NCBI GenBank assembly: GCA_934631005.1
Contig: CAKTXA010000003.1
Coordinates: 1 to 64,000 of the forward strand
Length of the DNA stretch: 64,000 nt
Direction: 5' to 3'
Source: an uncultured Oscillospiraceae bacterium
GTDB taxonomy: Bacteria; Bacillota; Clostridia; Oscillospirales; Oscillospiraceae
The notes beneath the pieces were generated by a model that was given only the letters and a program-made list of their open reading frames with translations, searched no databases and was not told where the DNA came from. Position 1 is the first letter of the stretch. Each line of letters begins with the position of its first letter. The translations under genes were made by a program, and so were the position numbers. Shown here one piece after another: positions 7,193 through 15,597 of this stretch.

Positions 7193-10100
7193 CTACGTTT
7201 TTGCTGAAGCTGCAGGGCTATCCGTCAGCGCGGTCCATTTCTCGCGGCCGTCGTCCTTGCGCCGGAAGTCGTGCCCGTTGGTGGCCTCCTGCACCGCCAG
7301 ATAATACCACGCCTCCTCCGGGTTATCCGGCCATGTCTTCATGCCGGGCAGAAGGTCGTCCCTGCTGCCGGGGTCGCGGCGCAGCACGCGGTTGATCATG
7401 GCGATGGCCTCTGCACGGGTGACGCTGTTCCCCGGACGGAAGCTCCCGTCGGGGTAGCCCTGCACCCAGCCGAGCGCGGCGGCGCGGCGGATATATCGCT
7501 CCGCCCAATGCCCGGCGACGTCGGAAAAGACGCCGACCGCCGAGACCTCGCTTTGGTCAAAGCGTGCGCAGACCGCCGCAAATTCCGCGCGCGAGATGGC
7601 GGCATCCGGCGCAAAGACACCGGGAGCCTGCCCGACAAACACGCCGAGCCGCGCCAGCGTGGAGACCTCTGTGACATACCATGCATCCGCCGCCACATCC
7701 TCAAAGGGACTTTCCGACGTTTGGTTCTCCGCGCGGACGTCCTCCCGCAGCAGACGGAAGAAGATAGCGGCGACCTCCGCCCGGGTGATGCGATCGTGCG
7801 GGCCGATATGGCCGTCAGGATAACCGTAGACATAGGCGAAGTGGTCATCGTGGTCCAGCCATGCCGGAACGGGCGTTGCCGACCAGCCGGCATACACAGT
7901 CCTGCTCCGATCCATGCGGACGGTGTCCAGCCGTGTTGTCAGTTCCGGCTCAGCGTACCAGCCGGTAAACGTATAGCCCTCCCGGATGGGCGTTTTGTCA
8001 AGCGTCACGACAGCTCCCGCCGGATACCGCTCATTGGGATAGGAAGTGCCGCCGTTGGAAACGTACCGCAGCGTGTAGCCCGTAGGGCCTGTGCTGCCGC
8101 CGCTGCTGCCGGCCGACTTGCTGAGGATGATATAGGGAGAGAACTCCTTGGCCTGAATGGTGACGGCAGCATTGTCTGCATCCACCAGGGAGCTCGCCGT
8201 CTTGACATCTCCGTTGTGGATGTAGAGCACCCGAACGGTTTTATTGCTGTGATCTTGCCCGGTAGTCAGCTTGATGGCAATGGGATCGTCCAGCTCCGTG
8301 ATGGCGAAGCGCGGTACCTGATCAAGGGTGGCGCCTGCCTTCTTTGCCTCGGCGCCAAGCTCCACCGTCAGCTGCCACACCTGCGCCGTCTCGTTCTCGT
8401 CCATGTGCGAGGCAAGAAGATCGCTCTCCTCGGGGGTGGGATCTCCCGTGAGCCTGACGCCGACGGTCAGGGTCACGTCAATAGAGTCTGCGCCGGGGGG
8501 GGGGGTGGTTGTAATGAGAGCATATAGCTTGTCCGCGTTCTCCCGGCTGATCTCATCCGGGCAGCTCTGCAACAGAATGTCCCGGATCCACGCCTTCACC
8601 TGCGCGTGCAGCCACGTCCGGCTCTCCTCCCCCACATCCGCGGCGATCTGCTGCTGGTTTTCGCCACCGGCTGCGCTGACATCCACGTTCACGTCTACCT
8701 GAATGTTCAGCCGCTGCGCAAGCCACTCGTCTACGGTGAGCCACTGGGCGCTGACCGTGACGGCGGCGTTGACGGTGATCTTCTCTCCGGGGCGCTTGAC
8801 GGCGCTCCCGACCTTCCAGCCGGTGAACACATGGCCAGCTTTGGTGGGCGCGGACAGGAGCGTGTGCTGCGCCCCCTTGGCCACAGACACAGGGTCGTAG
8901 CCCGTGCCTGTGCCGCCGTTCAGATCATAGGTGACGGTATAGTAAGCCCCATGGGCAGCCTTGATGGTATGGGTCCGCGTGGAGGCGGTGAGCGTTCCCT
9001 GCGGCAGGATAGCCGCCGGCGTGTTGGCAAACAGATAACTCCAGCGCCGGTTTGTGCCGCTCATGTCCCTGTACCAGCCGTTGATGGGCTTTCCCGTGGC
9101 GGTGAGGGTCAGGCCGTCCGGCAGCGCGCCGAGCGTGAGCGTGCCTCCGCCGTCGTAGTTGAACACATCGTCCGCCGATGCGGCGGCTGTGTTGTCGTAG
9201 ACGGCGCAGCCCTTTACGGTGACCTTCCCGAACAGGCAGGCCACTCCGCCCCCGCTCTCGCCTGCCGTGCAGCCGGTGATGAAGCCGCCGGTCAGCTCCG
9301 CCGCCGCGGCGTTGGCGTAGAGCGCCACGCCGCCACCGTACTGCGTCGTGTAGATGCTGCTGGGGGTGACGGCCTTACAGTTGCGGATGGTGCCGCCAGT
9401 CATTCTCAGGCCGGGGATGATCGGCCCCGCGGTGCCGCCGCCGCCATAATGGATGGGGTCGGAGAGCTGCAGCAGGATGGCGCCGCCGCAGCTCAGGCTC
9501 TCGCAGTCCTCGATGAAGCCGGCGCTGAACTCCATGCGCCCCTTACTGCTGATGCTGACGGCGCCGCCGTAGCCCGTACAGCCGCGGATGGTGCCGCCGC
9601 AGAGTTTGAAGACCGCCTCCCCGTCCACAACGACGCCGCCGGCGACGGACTTATCGTTGTTGCAGTTTTCGATCAAACCGCCGTGCATGTTGAGCTCGGC
9701 GGTGCCCAAGAGCTGTACGCCGCCGGGTGTGCTGTGGGACAGAGAGTCCTTTACCGCCGCACCGTCGTACATATTCAGCTTGGCAGAGCCGCTCAGCCCG
9801 ATCAGCGGATTGAGCAGCGGCACATCCCCGCCGCCGCCCCGAACGGTCAGGCTCTCGCTGTAACCGGGCTTGCCCAAATTCAGCACGGCATTGCCGCTGA
9901 CGGTAATGCCGCGGTGATTCGCAGCATCCGCCGTGATGCTGTGCCCCGCGCCGAGTATGGTGACGGTGCCTTTTTCAAAGGAGAGGGCGGCGCCGGCGGC
10001 GGACAGGCCCTTGGCAGCGCGTGCCGCCTGCCATGCGGTTAGATCCAGGTTGATGTCATTCGTTAAAGTGATCTCCGCCTCACCGCCATTCGTATTGATC

Positions 10101-10237
10101 TCCATAACGGCGGCGATCAGTTCATCCAGTGTGCCTGGTGAGTATTTTGCTGGCCCTTCGTCTGCACGGACTGCGGTTGAGAGCATACCTAGAAGCAGAC
10201 AGAGCAAAACAAGAGCGGATGGGATCTTTCTGTTCAT
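7193..10237 (-). CDS. SLH-domain surface protein with beta-helix and InlB-type B repeats
   Basis: Secreted protein of 1014 residues. A signal peptide (1-25) is followed by a right-handed beta-helix of GG-rich rungs (~40-400) and a Listeria/Bacteroides InlB B-repeat (~430-500, YDLNGGTG to FTGWKVG). A middle domain spans ~505-710, a second B-repeat ~718-780 (YVSNGGTSY to FTGWYAEPE), and three SLH repeats ~785-985 (YGYPDGHIGPHDRITRAEVA; GYPDGSFRPGNSVTRAEA). GAGGAGG precedes the ATG. Codons ~578-581 contain an uninterrupted C11 tract in the coding strand, a slippage-prone site that could switch the protein off by frameshift. Likely an adhesin anchored to wall polymer; ligand unknown. Confidence 0.9.
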   Translation of the reverse strand: MNRKIPSALVLLCLLLGMLSTAVRADEGPAKYSPGTLDELIAAVMEINTNGGEAEITLTNDINLDLTAWQAARAAKGLSAAGAALSFEKGTVTILGAGHSITADAANHRGITVSGNAVLNLGKPGYSESLTVRGGGGDVPLLNPLIGLSGSAKLNMYDGAAVKDSLSHSTPGGVQLLGTAELNMHGGLIENCNNDKSVAGGVVVDGEAVFKLCGGTIRGCTGYGGAVSISSKGRMEFSAGFIEDCESLSCGGAILLQLSDPIHYGGGGTAGPIIPGLRMTGGTIRNCKAVTPSSIYTTQYGGGVALYANAAAAELTGGFITGCTAGESGGGVACLFGKVTVKGCAVYDNTAAASADDVFNYDGGGTLTLGALPDGLTLTATGKPINGWYRDMSGTNRRWSYLFANTPAAILPQGTLTASTRTHTIKAAHGAYYTVTYDLNGGTGTGYDPVSVAKGAQHTLLSAPTKAGHVFTGWKVGSAVKRPGEKITVNAAVTVSAQWLTVDEWLAQRLNIQVDVNVDVSAAGGENQQQIAADVGEESRTWLHAQVKAWIRDILLQSCPDEISRENADKLYALITTTPPPGADSIDVTLTVGVRLTGDPTPEESDLLASHMDENETAQVWQLTVELGAEAKKAGATLDQVPRFAITELDDPIAIKLTTGQDHSNKTVRVLYIHNGDVKTASSLVDADNAAVTIQAKEFSPYIILSKSAGSSGGSTGPTGYTLRYVSNGGTSYPNERYPAGAVVTLDKTPIREGYTFTGWYAEPELTTRLDTVRMDRSRTVYAGWSATPVPAWLDHDDHFAYVYGYPDGHIGPHDRITRAEVAAIFFRLLREDVRAENQTSESPFEDVAADAWYVTEVSTLARLGVFVGQAPGVFAPDAAISRAEFAAVCARFDQSEVSAVGVFSDVAGHWAERYIRRAAALGWVQGYPDGSFRPGNSVTRAEAIAMINRVLRRDPGSRDDLLPGMKTWPDNPEEAWYYLAVQEATNGHDFRRKDDGREKWTALTDSPAASAKT
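8495..8505 (-). repeat. C11 homopolymer inside the SLH/InlB coding sequence
   Basis: Eleven consecutive G on the plus strand are C11 in the coding strand, encoding part of a TTTPPPGADS linker. A change of one base would truncate the protein and remove its SLH anchor. In this assembly the frame is open. Confidence 0.95.
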
Positions 10238-10374
10238 TAGGGCGCCTCCTCAAAATGTGACGATATATTCTGCCCGGAGCTTGCGGGCTCGGAGAATACA
10301 GGGCCGTGCCTCCCGCTGCCGGACGATCGCGTATCGACCGCCGCGGGCGGGCAAAAGCGCAGCCTGAAAACCGC

Positions 10375-10430
10375 TTGCTTTTTTGCTCGTTTCCTGTATG
10401 ATGGAATTATACACCGTACGTTAACGTGCG
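10375..10430 (+). promoter_or_regulatory. Promoter and palindrome upstream of the MerR gene
   Basis: TTGCTT (10375-10380), 16 bp, TATGAT (10397-10402). The near-perfect palindrome CGTACGTTAACGTGCG (10415-10430) lies at about +8 to +23, a position suited to repression. Whether MerR itself binds here is unknown. Confidence 0.5.
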
Positions 10431-10464
10431 ATGCAAGGCCCTTTTGCATTTTAGGAGGCGTTTT

Positions 10465-11244
10465 ATGAAAAAAGATCGTAATTTGTTTTCCATTGGAGAG
10501 GTCGCCAAGGCGCTGGACATTACCCGCCGCACCATTCTCTACTATGAGGAGCTCGGCATGATCCGGGCGGATGCGAAGGAGGGCGCTTTGGGAAACCGCT
10601 ACTACACCATCGACACGCTTGTGAAGCTGCGGACCATCCGTGTTTTGCAGAATTTGGGATTGTCACTGGACGACGTGCGCGACTATCTGAACGACGCTTT
10701 CGAGCTGCCGCTGCTGATCCGGCGCTTGGAGATCACGCGGGATGAACTCGACCGCTACATTGAGGGGCTTCAGGAGCGCTCCAACGCGGAAGCACCGCAG
10801 GTGAAGCGGATCCGCACGACCCGGCAGACCATTTACCGCCGGGTATTCACTGCACCCGGCGTGGCGGAGAGGACAAGGCTCCTGCGGGAAACTGCTGTGG
10901 AGGGGATGCGCCTCTACGGGACGGACCTCACTCACCGGATGTATCTGGTGGAATCCCATGTCCGGCGGCCGGAGGAGGTTTCCTTCTGCGTGGCCATTCC
11001 TCCGGAGAGCGAGGGAGAGCATGTGGAGGTCCTGCCCGCCACGCAGGCGCTCAGCATCTACCACCACGGGGCGTATGAGGAGCTGCCCGCCGTGATAAAG
11101 CAGCTGTTCGCCTACGCCGGGGAGCACGGCTTGACACCGACGGGCGCGGTGCGGCGCATTTATCTGGAAGGTCCGCCCCAGCGCAGCGACCCCGCACGCT
11201 TCATCACGCAGGTCGTGCTGCCGCTCCGGGAGACGCCGGCCTGA
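10465..11244 (+). CDS. MerR family regulator with GyrI-like effector domain
   Basis: The 259 residues split into a MerR winged helix (~6-75: FSIGEVAKALDITRRTILYYEELGMI, NRYYTIDTLVKLR), a short dimerisation helix, and a C-terminal GyrI/SOUL-like ligand-binding domain (~110-258). This is the architecture of multidrug-sensing BmrR-type regulators. TAGGAGG lies 7 nt before the ATG at 10465; the longer open frame from 10426 has no such site. No efflux pump is adjacent, so the target is unclear; the neighbouring divergent SLH gene is a candidate. Confidence 0.88.
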   Translation: MKKDRNLFSIGEVAKALDITRRTILYYEELGMIRADAKEGALGNRYYTIDTLVKLRTIRVLQNLGLSLDDVRDYLNDAFELPLLIRRLEITRDELDRYIEGLQERSNAEAPQVKRIRTTRQTIYRRVFTAPGVAERTRLLRETAVEGMRLYGTDLTHRMYLVESHVRRPEEVSFCVAIPPESEGEHVEVLPATQALSIYHHGAYEELPAVIKQLFAYAGEHGLTPTGAVRRIYLEGPPQRSDPARFITQVVLPLRETPA

Positions 11245-11568
11245 GACGCTTTTTTACAAAAGCAAGGCCGGCGCTCACAGCGTGACGCCGGCGGATAAGC
11301 ACTTTTTCAGAACGCCTTCAGCTTGTCCGCTGTACGGGGAGGTATCCCAACATACCAGCCAAAAAAAGCAGTCCGTTCGTACCGAACAGAGTACGAACGG
11401 GCTGTATGAGCTCAGGTGATCAATGATCAAATCGGCAAGAGCTGTCAGCGGCGCGGCGGTGACAAGGCCGAACGTGCCGGTGCTGCCATGCTTACCATCC
11501 CCGATGCCCGCCGGGAGCTGCGCAGCAGAAGGCTCCGAATACAGCAGGCCGCGTCGGCGGCAGCTCGC
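11245..11568. other. Intergenic region with hairpins, no gene seen
   Basis: A GCCGGCG/CGCCGGC hairpin (11267-11273 with 11286-11292) probably ends the MerR transcript. The terminator of the opposing operon lies at 11361-11404. The stretch 11405-11568 shows no convincing coding signal on either strand. Confidence 0.5.
11361..11404 (-). terminator. Terminator of the yedF-DUF3343-cysteine desulfurase operon
   Basis: Read on the minus strand, a 14-bp stem with one mismatch (11391-11404 with 11369-11382) and an 8-nt loop is followed by seven T (11361-11367). Confidence 0.85.
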
Positions 11569-12708
11569 TCAGGCCTCCGCCGCCAGCTCGCGGACGGCCT
11601 TGGCGGCGGCGTCGATCTCCTCTTCCGTGTGAAAGCACGAGAAGCTGAACCGCACCGCACCCTGCCGGACGGTGCCGAGGGCTTCGTGCATCCGCGGGGC
11701 GCAGTGCGCGCCGGGGCGGGTGGCGATGCCGTAGTCGGTGAACAGCACGTCCGCGACCTCGGACGAATCGTAGTCCCGGATGTTGAGTGCCACGATGGCT
11801 GCGCGCTCCGGCTGCGAAAAATCGCCGTAGACGGTGACGCCGGGAATATTCCGCACTGCGTCATAAAACTGCCGCATATGTGCGCGCTCCCGCGCGCCGA
11901 CGGCTTCCACCGTCTCGGCCAGAAGATAGTCCAGCGCGGCGTCCAGCCCGGCGATGCCGTGGCTGTTGAGCGTGCCCGCCTCCAGCCGGGTGGGGTAGGC
12001 CTGCGGCTGCTCGCGGTCGTAGGAGTGTACGCCCGTGCCGCCGCGCAGCAGGGGACGGATGTCCACGCCCGGGCGGATGCACAGCCCGCCCGTGCCCTGC
12101 GGGCCCATGAGCCCCTTGTGGCCCGTGAAGCAGAGCACATCGACGCTCATCGCCTGCATGTCGATCGGCAGCGCCCCGGCGGTCTGCGACGCGTCGGCGA
12201 TCAGCAGCGCACCATGCGCGTGCGCCATGTGCGCGATGCGGGCAAGGTCGAGCACATTGCCAGTCAGATTCGACGCGTGCGTGCAGACGACAGCTTTCGT
12301 ATTCTCCCGGAACAGCGATTCAAAGTCCTCGTAACGAACGTTCCCCAGCCGGTCGGCCGGGACAAAATCGACCGCCGCGCCACGCGACTGCAGGTCATAG
12401 AGCGGGCGCAGGACGGAGTTGTGCTCCAGATCGGTGGAGATGACATGGTCGCCGGGGCCGAGCAGGCCGTAGATGGCGATGTTCAGCGCCTCGGTGGCGT
12501 TCATGGTGAACACCACATGATCCGCCCGCGGGCAGCCGAACAGCTGCGCGAGCTTCTGCCGCGTCTCAAATACGGCGCGGGACGCGCTGAGCGAGGCCTC
12601 GTGTGCGCCGCGCGCGGCGTTGCCTGCCGTTGCGAGCGCGGCGACGACCGCATCGGCCACGGCGGGCGGCTTGTGCAGCGTGGTCGCGGCGTTATCCAGA
12701 TAGATCAT
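11569..12708 (-). CDS. Cysteine desulfurase (class V aminotransferase)
   Basis: PLP enzyme that removes sulfur (or selenium) from cysteine (or selenocysteine) as a protein-bound persulfide or selenide. The 379 residues are full length. PLP lysine ~K198 sits in TGHKGLMGPQG, and the persulfide cysteine ~C336 in RPGAHCAPRMH, with the short catalytic loop of the SufS/CsdB-like type. TAGGAGG overlaps the end of the upstream DUF3343 gene. Last gene of a three-gene unit with yedF and a putative Se/S carrier, which favours a role in selenium or sulfur delivery rather than bulk Fe-S assembly. Confidence 0.92.
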   Translation of the reverse strand: MIYLDNAATTLHKPPAVADAVVAALATAGNAARGAHEASLSASRAVFETRQKLAQLFGCPRADHVVFTMNATEALNIAIYGLLGPGDHVISTDLEHNSVLRPLYDLQSRGAAVDFVPADRLGNVRYEDFESLFRENTKAVVCTHASNLTGNVLDLARIAHMAHAHGALLIADASQTAGALPIDMQAMSVDVLCFTGHKGLMGPQGTGGLCIRPGVDIRPLLRGGTGVHSYDREQPQAYPTRLEAGTLNSHGIAGLDAALDYLLAETVEAVGARERAHMRQFYDAVRNIPGVTVYGDFSQPERAAIVALNIRDYDSSEVADVLFTDYGIATRPGAHCAPRMHEALGTVRQGAVRFSFSCFHTEEEIDAAAKAVRELAAEA

Positions 12709-12717
12709 GGCGTCCTC

Positions 12718-12960
12718 CTAAAACATCTCCACAACGGCGCACTGCGAAAAGGCCTGTCCTGCCTGCGCCAGCGCATCCAGCAGCGCCTGCCGGTCGCCCG
12801 GCTCCGCCTTCCACGCAAGGCCGCACCCGGCGGAGATCTGCGCGGGGACGGGGATCATCCGCCCCGGCAGCCCGCGCTGCACAAACAGCGCCTCCGCCGC
12901 GAGCGCCTGCGCCGTGGCGTCAAACGTCAGCACCAGCGCCGGGTGCTTCTGCCGGATCAC
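12718..12960 (-). CDS. DUF3343 protein (putative Se/S carrier)
   Basis: An 80-residue protein starting at GTG 12960, whose first bases overlap the yedF stop (GTGA), implying translational coupling. The sequence (LVLTFDATAQALAAEALFV, then GRMIPVPAQISAGCGLAW) matches the DUF3343 family. Its conserved cysteine in SAGCGLA is thought to carry selenium or sulfur. The longer open frame upstream of 12960 overlaps yedF and is not used. Position between yedF and a cysteine desulfurase fits a sulfur/selenium relay; the exact reaction is unproven. Confidence 0.85.
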   Translation of the reverse strand: MIRQKHPALVLTFDATAQALAAEALFVQRGLPGRMIPVPAQISAGCGLAWKAEPGDRQALLDALAQAGQAFSQCAVVEMF

Positions 12961-13565
12961 GGACGGAGGATGCGGTCGGCCTGCATCTGCTTTTCGGCGA
13001 TCACATACATATTCGTGACCTCGCCGACCTGCAGCTTGTCGGTCAGGCCGTAGAAGTTCAGGCACGTGCCGCAGGTGAGGATCTCCACGCCCAGCTCCGC
13101 GAGCTTGCGCAGATCGTCCAGCGACGCAGAGCCCTCGCACGTGACGCGCGCGCCGCCGTTATAGAACAGAATGGTGGTGGGGAGCGTCTGCTGCTGCGTG
13201 AGGGCAAAGAGGAAGCCCTTGAGCAGGATCTTGCCCAGTTCGTCGCTGCCTTCGCCCATATGGTCGGCGGAGATGACGACCACGGTCCTGGCCTTCGCGG
13301 CGGGAACGGTGCAGACGGAGGCCTCCTCGCCGGTGGCGGCGACGGCGGCGTCGGTGGTGATGGTGACGCGGTACTCCTTGTCGGAACGCTTTTCGGTCTC
13401 CAGCTTGCAGCCCTTGTTTTCGGCCAGACGCGTCAGATTCTGCACGGCGATCTCGTTATCGACCAGCACCTCAACGGTACCGGCGCCGTTCAGCTCCTGC
13501 AGCGCGCGCATGGTCTTGATGACGGGCAGCGGACAGGCATCCCCGATGGCATTGACCTGGATCAT
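12957..13565 (-). CDS. yedF: Sulfurtransferase-like selenium metabolism protein YedF
   Basis: 202 residues from an ATG with AGGAGG 8 nt upstream; the open frame extends further upstream but without family similarity. The N-terminal TusA-like domain (1-75) has the CPxP motif (DACPLPVIK, Cys11), and the C-terminal DsrE-like domain (~95-200) includes ILTCGTCLNFYGL with two cysteines. This two-domain form is typical of selenium-using anaerobes and usually sits near selD or a cysteine desulfurase. Here DUF3343 and a desulfurase follow, while selD is not in the window. Confidence 0.9.
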   Translation of the reverse strand: MIQVNAIGDACPLPVIKTMRALQELNGAGTVEVLVDNEIAVQNLTRLAENKGCKLETEKRSDKEYRVTITTDAAVAATGEEASVCTVPAAKARTVVVISADHMGEGSDELGKILLKGFLFALTQQQTLPTTILFYNGGARVTCEGSASLDDLRKLAELGVEILTCGTCLNFYGLTDKLQVGEVTNMYVIAEKQMQADRILRP

Positions 13566-13605
13566 AGTAAATTGCCTCCTATGTAAAATATTTATAATCC
13601 TTGAC

Positions 13606-13635
13606 ATTATAGCACACCCGAAAAGCGCTCCGCAA
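13606..13635 (-). promoter_or_regulatory. Promoter of the yedF operon
   Basis: TTGCGG (13630-13635 read on the minus strand), 18 bp, TATAAT (13606-13611), about 40 bp before the yedF ATG. Confidence 0.6.
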
Positions 13636-13769
13636 TCCGCCCGTGCGGCGATGCGGTACAAACTTTCGGCCATGGCGAAAAGACGCCGTTTTTTTACGCC
13701 AAACGCAAAAATTCGGCAGCTTTCACAAAAATCAAACGATTTTTTCGTGAGCCTAACAAAGAATTTGCG

Positions 13770-14012
13770 TTGGCGCGCGGGGCACAGCCTATGTATACTG
13801 GATCGTGAAGCCGGAATAACGGCCGGCGCAGGGCACTTTTCCCTTTTCGGTCCTGCCGCCCGCCACCGCACCCGCGGCTCCGGCTATCAAATAAAGTAAA
13901 AGCCGAAGACATTGGCGCCATCACCGAAGAGACCATGGAGAGCAGAAAGCCCGAATAAGGGATATTTCAATACAAAAAACTCCTGAAGCCGAGAGCTTCA
14001 GGAGTTTTTTGT
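13770..14012 (+). ncRNA. Candidate structured transcript, unidentified
   Basis: A possible promoter (TTGGCG 13770-13775, 18 bp, TATACT 13794-13799) precedes a region that can close an AGCCGGA/TCCGGCT stem (13809-13815 with 13879-13885) around further G+C helices, and ends at a strong terminator (11-bp stem 13978-13988 with 13996-14006, T run). No riboswitch class was recognised. A coding-like tail in one frame (VKAEDIGAITEETMESRKPE, stop 13956) has no start codon and may be a gene remnant. The rest of 13566-14013 shows no gene. The terminator also serves the opposing gene ending at 14014. Confidence 0.3.
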
Positions 14013-14013
14013 C

Positions 14014-14715
14014 TCAAAAGCAGAACGGGTTCTCGATGCGCTCAGCGCCGAAGAGCGTGACTGCCATGCGGTACATCGCCCTGGCATGAATGCGGTCGTG
14101 CCAGATGAAGCGGCGAAGTACTTTTCGGAGAGACCAATCTTCTCCATAGCTGCCATGAAAGACGGCATTTTGAAGATAGTCCGGCCTTGATTCCAGTGCG
14201 TCAAATCCGCGTTTGCGGCACGCATAGATACTGCCGTCGTTATCGGCGTCCACATGGATCTCCGAAAAATAATACGTGTTTACGTTTTTTGTGTGCACAT
14301 ACATTTCCTCTGCCGTGCGGGGGACTTTGCCGTAAAAGGTCTTGCGCGCGGGCGCTGCCGCCGCATTTTTGCCGGGGACGGACTCATAAAGAGCAAGAAA
14401 GTCCTGGGCCGATCTCAGCGCAAGCGCCTTCAGCTTTGCGTATTCCTCCGCCGTCAGCGGGGCTCTTTCGCTTTCAAAAAGCACATCGGAATCCGCGTCG
14501 CGGATCGTAAGCTCGGAGGATTTTTCTCCGACGATGGTGACTTCCATGACTGTATCTGCTTTTTCGCCGCGCCATTTGCGGTAAGCGCAAATTTCTGCAG
14601 GCATTTTTTGAATGGCAGCTTCCAGCGTTTCTCCGCGGGTATACGCGCCGATATGATCCACCGCATAAAGCAAGGTGTCGCCGCCGTTATGCTCCCAAAC
14701 ACAGTTGATCGTCAT
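14014..14715 (-). CDS. DinB-like hypothetical protein with HicB-like N-terminus
   Basis: A 233-residue soluble protein. The N-terminus (NCVWEHNGGDTLLYAVDHIGAYTRGETLEAAIQKMPAEI) resembles the HicB-type beta-alpha fold. The C-terminal half (~100-233) looks like a helical DinB bundle, ending with FIWHDRIHARAMYRMA, where the histidines are placed like DinB metal ligands. Function unknown. It shares a bidirectional terminator with the transcript at 13770-14012. It is alone on its strand, so context gives no clue. Confidence 0.7.
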   Translation of the reverse strand: MTINCVWEHNGGDTLLYAVDHIGAYTRGETLEAAIQKMPAEICAYRKWRGEKADTVMEVTIVGEKSSELTIRDADSDVLFESERAPLTAEEYAKLKALALRSAQDFLALYESVPGKNAAAAPARKTFYGKVPRTAEEMYVHTKNVNTYYFSEIHVDADNDGSIYACRKRGFDALESRPDYLQNAVFHGSYGEDWSLRKVLRRFIWHDRIHARAMYRMAVTLFGAERIENPFCF

Positions 14716-14800
14716 GGTAATTCTCCCATCGTCTGCTTTCTGCGTCTGTTATAGCACAGCGGCGGCGCGATTTTCAAGAAACAATTTTACAGCCCGGCGC

Positions 14801-14829
14801 TTGTGCCGCGGGGTTGGTTCGTTTATAAT
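14801..14829 (+). promoter_or_regulatory. Promoter of the alpha/beta hydrolase gene
   Basis: TTGTGC (14801-14806), 17 bp, TATAAT (14824-14829). Its position rules out the upstream start codons in this frame and fixes the hydrolase start at 14864. Confidence 0.75.
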
Positions 14830-14863
14830 GGAGGGCAAAATACAGGAATTTGCGAGGGAAACG

Positions 14864-15547
14864 ATGGACATCGAATTATATTGCCGGGAGCAGGGGCGCG
14901 GCGAGGTGCTGCTGCTGTTGCACGGAAACGGGGAGAGCGGCGCGTATTTTGCGCACCAGCTTGCATATTTTCAGAGCCGCTATCGCGTGATCGCGCCGGA
15001 TACGCGGGGGCACGGGCGCTCGCCGCGCGGTACGGCGCCGTTCACCATTGCGCAGTTCGCCCGCGATCTGTACGGGTTTCTGCGGGCCCGCGGGATCGAA
15101 CAGGCGATCATCCTGGGCTTTTCGGACGGGGCGAATATTGCCATGCGCTTTGCGATGGAGCACCCGGAGATGGTGCGGGCGCTGATCTTGAACGGCGGCA
15201 ATCTGGACCCGTCCGGCGTCCGGCGGAGAACGCAGCTGCCGATCGAGCTCGGCTACCGGATCGCGAGCCGCTTTGCCGAACGCTCGCCGGACGCGCGGAA
15301 AAACGCCGAGCTGCTCGGCCTGATGGTGAACGAGCCGCACATCGCGCCGCAGGAGCTGGCGCAGATCACCGCGCCGACGCTTGTGATCTGCGGGACGCGG
15401 GATATGATCCGCAGACAGCATACGGAGCTGATCGCCGAAAGTCTTCCGAACGCGGCGCTGCGCATCCTCCGCGGCGACCATTTTATCGCGAACCGGTGTC
15501 CGGCGGAATTCAACCGCGCAGTGGATGCGTTTTTGCAGACGCTTTGA
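14864..15547 (+). CDS. Alpha/beta hydrolase
   Basis: 227 residues from the ATG behind GAGGG. The fold is clear: oxyanion loop LLHGNGESG (~18-26), nucleophile elbow GFSDGAN, acid in CGTRDMI, and the histidine in RGDHFIAN. This is a complete Ser-Asp-His triad, with IAPDTRGHGRS typical of the family. It could be a carboxylesterase, lactonase or related hydrolase; the substrate cannot be read from sequence. It stands alone between its own promoter and a terminator. Confidence 0.9.
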   Translation: MDIELYCREQGRGEVLLLLHGNGESGAYFAHQLAYFQSRYRVIAPDTRGHGRSPRGTAPFTIAQFARDLYGFLRARGIEQAIILGFSDGANIAMRFAMEHPEMVRALILNGGNLDPSGVRRRTQLPIELGYRIASRFAERSPDARKNAELLGLMVNEPHIAPQELAQITAPTLVICGTRDMIRRQHTELIAESLPNAALRILRGDHFIANRCPAEFNRAVDAFLQTL

Positions 15548-15557
15548 CAGATAAAAA

Positions 15558-15597
15558 GCCCCCGCGCGAGGACACGGCCTCGCGCGGGGGCGGTTTT
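15558..15597. terminator. Bidirectional terminator
   Basis: A 14-bp G+C stem (15558-15571 with 15578-15591) with a 6-nt loop. TTTT follows on the plus strand and an A run precedes it, so it can serve both the hydrolase and the opposing HD gene. Confidence 0.85.

Noticed and set aside
8606..10042. 478-codon plus-strand frame opposite the InlB/SLH gene
   Set aside because: Shadow frame of a G+C-rich gene; composition lacks a hydrophobic core pattern or motifs.
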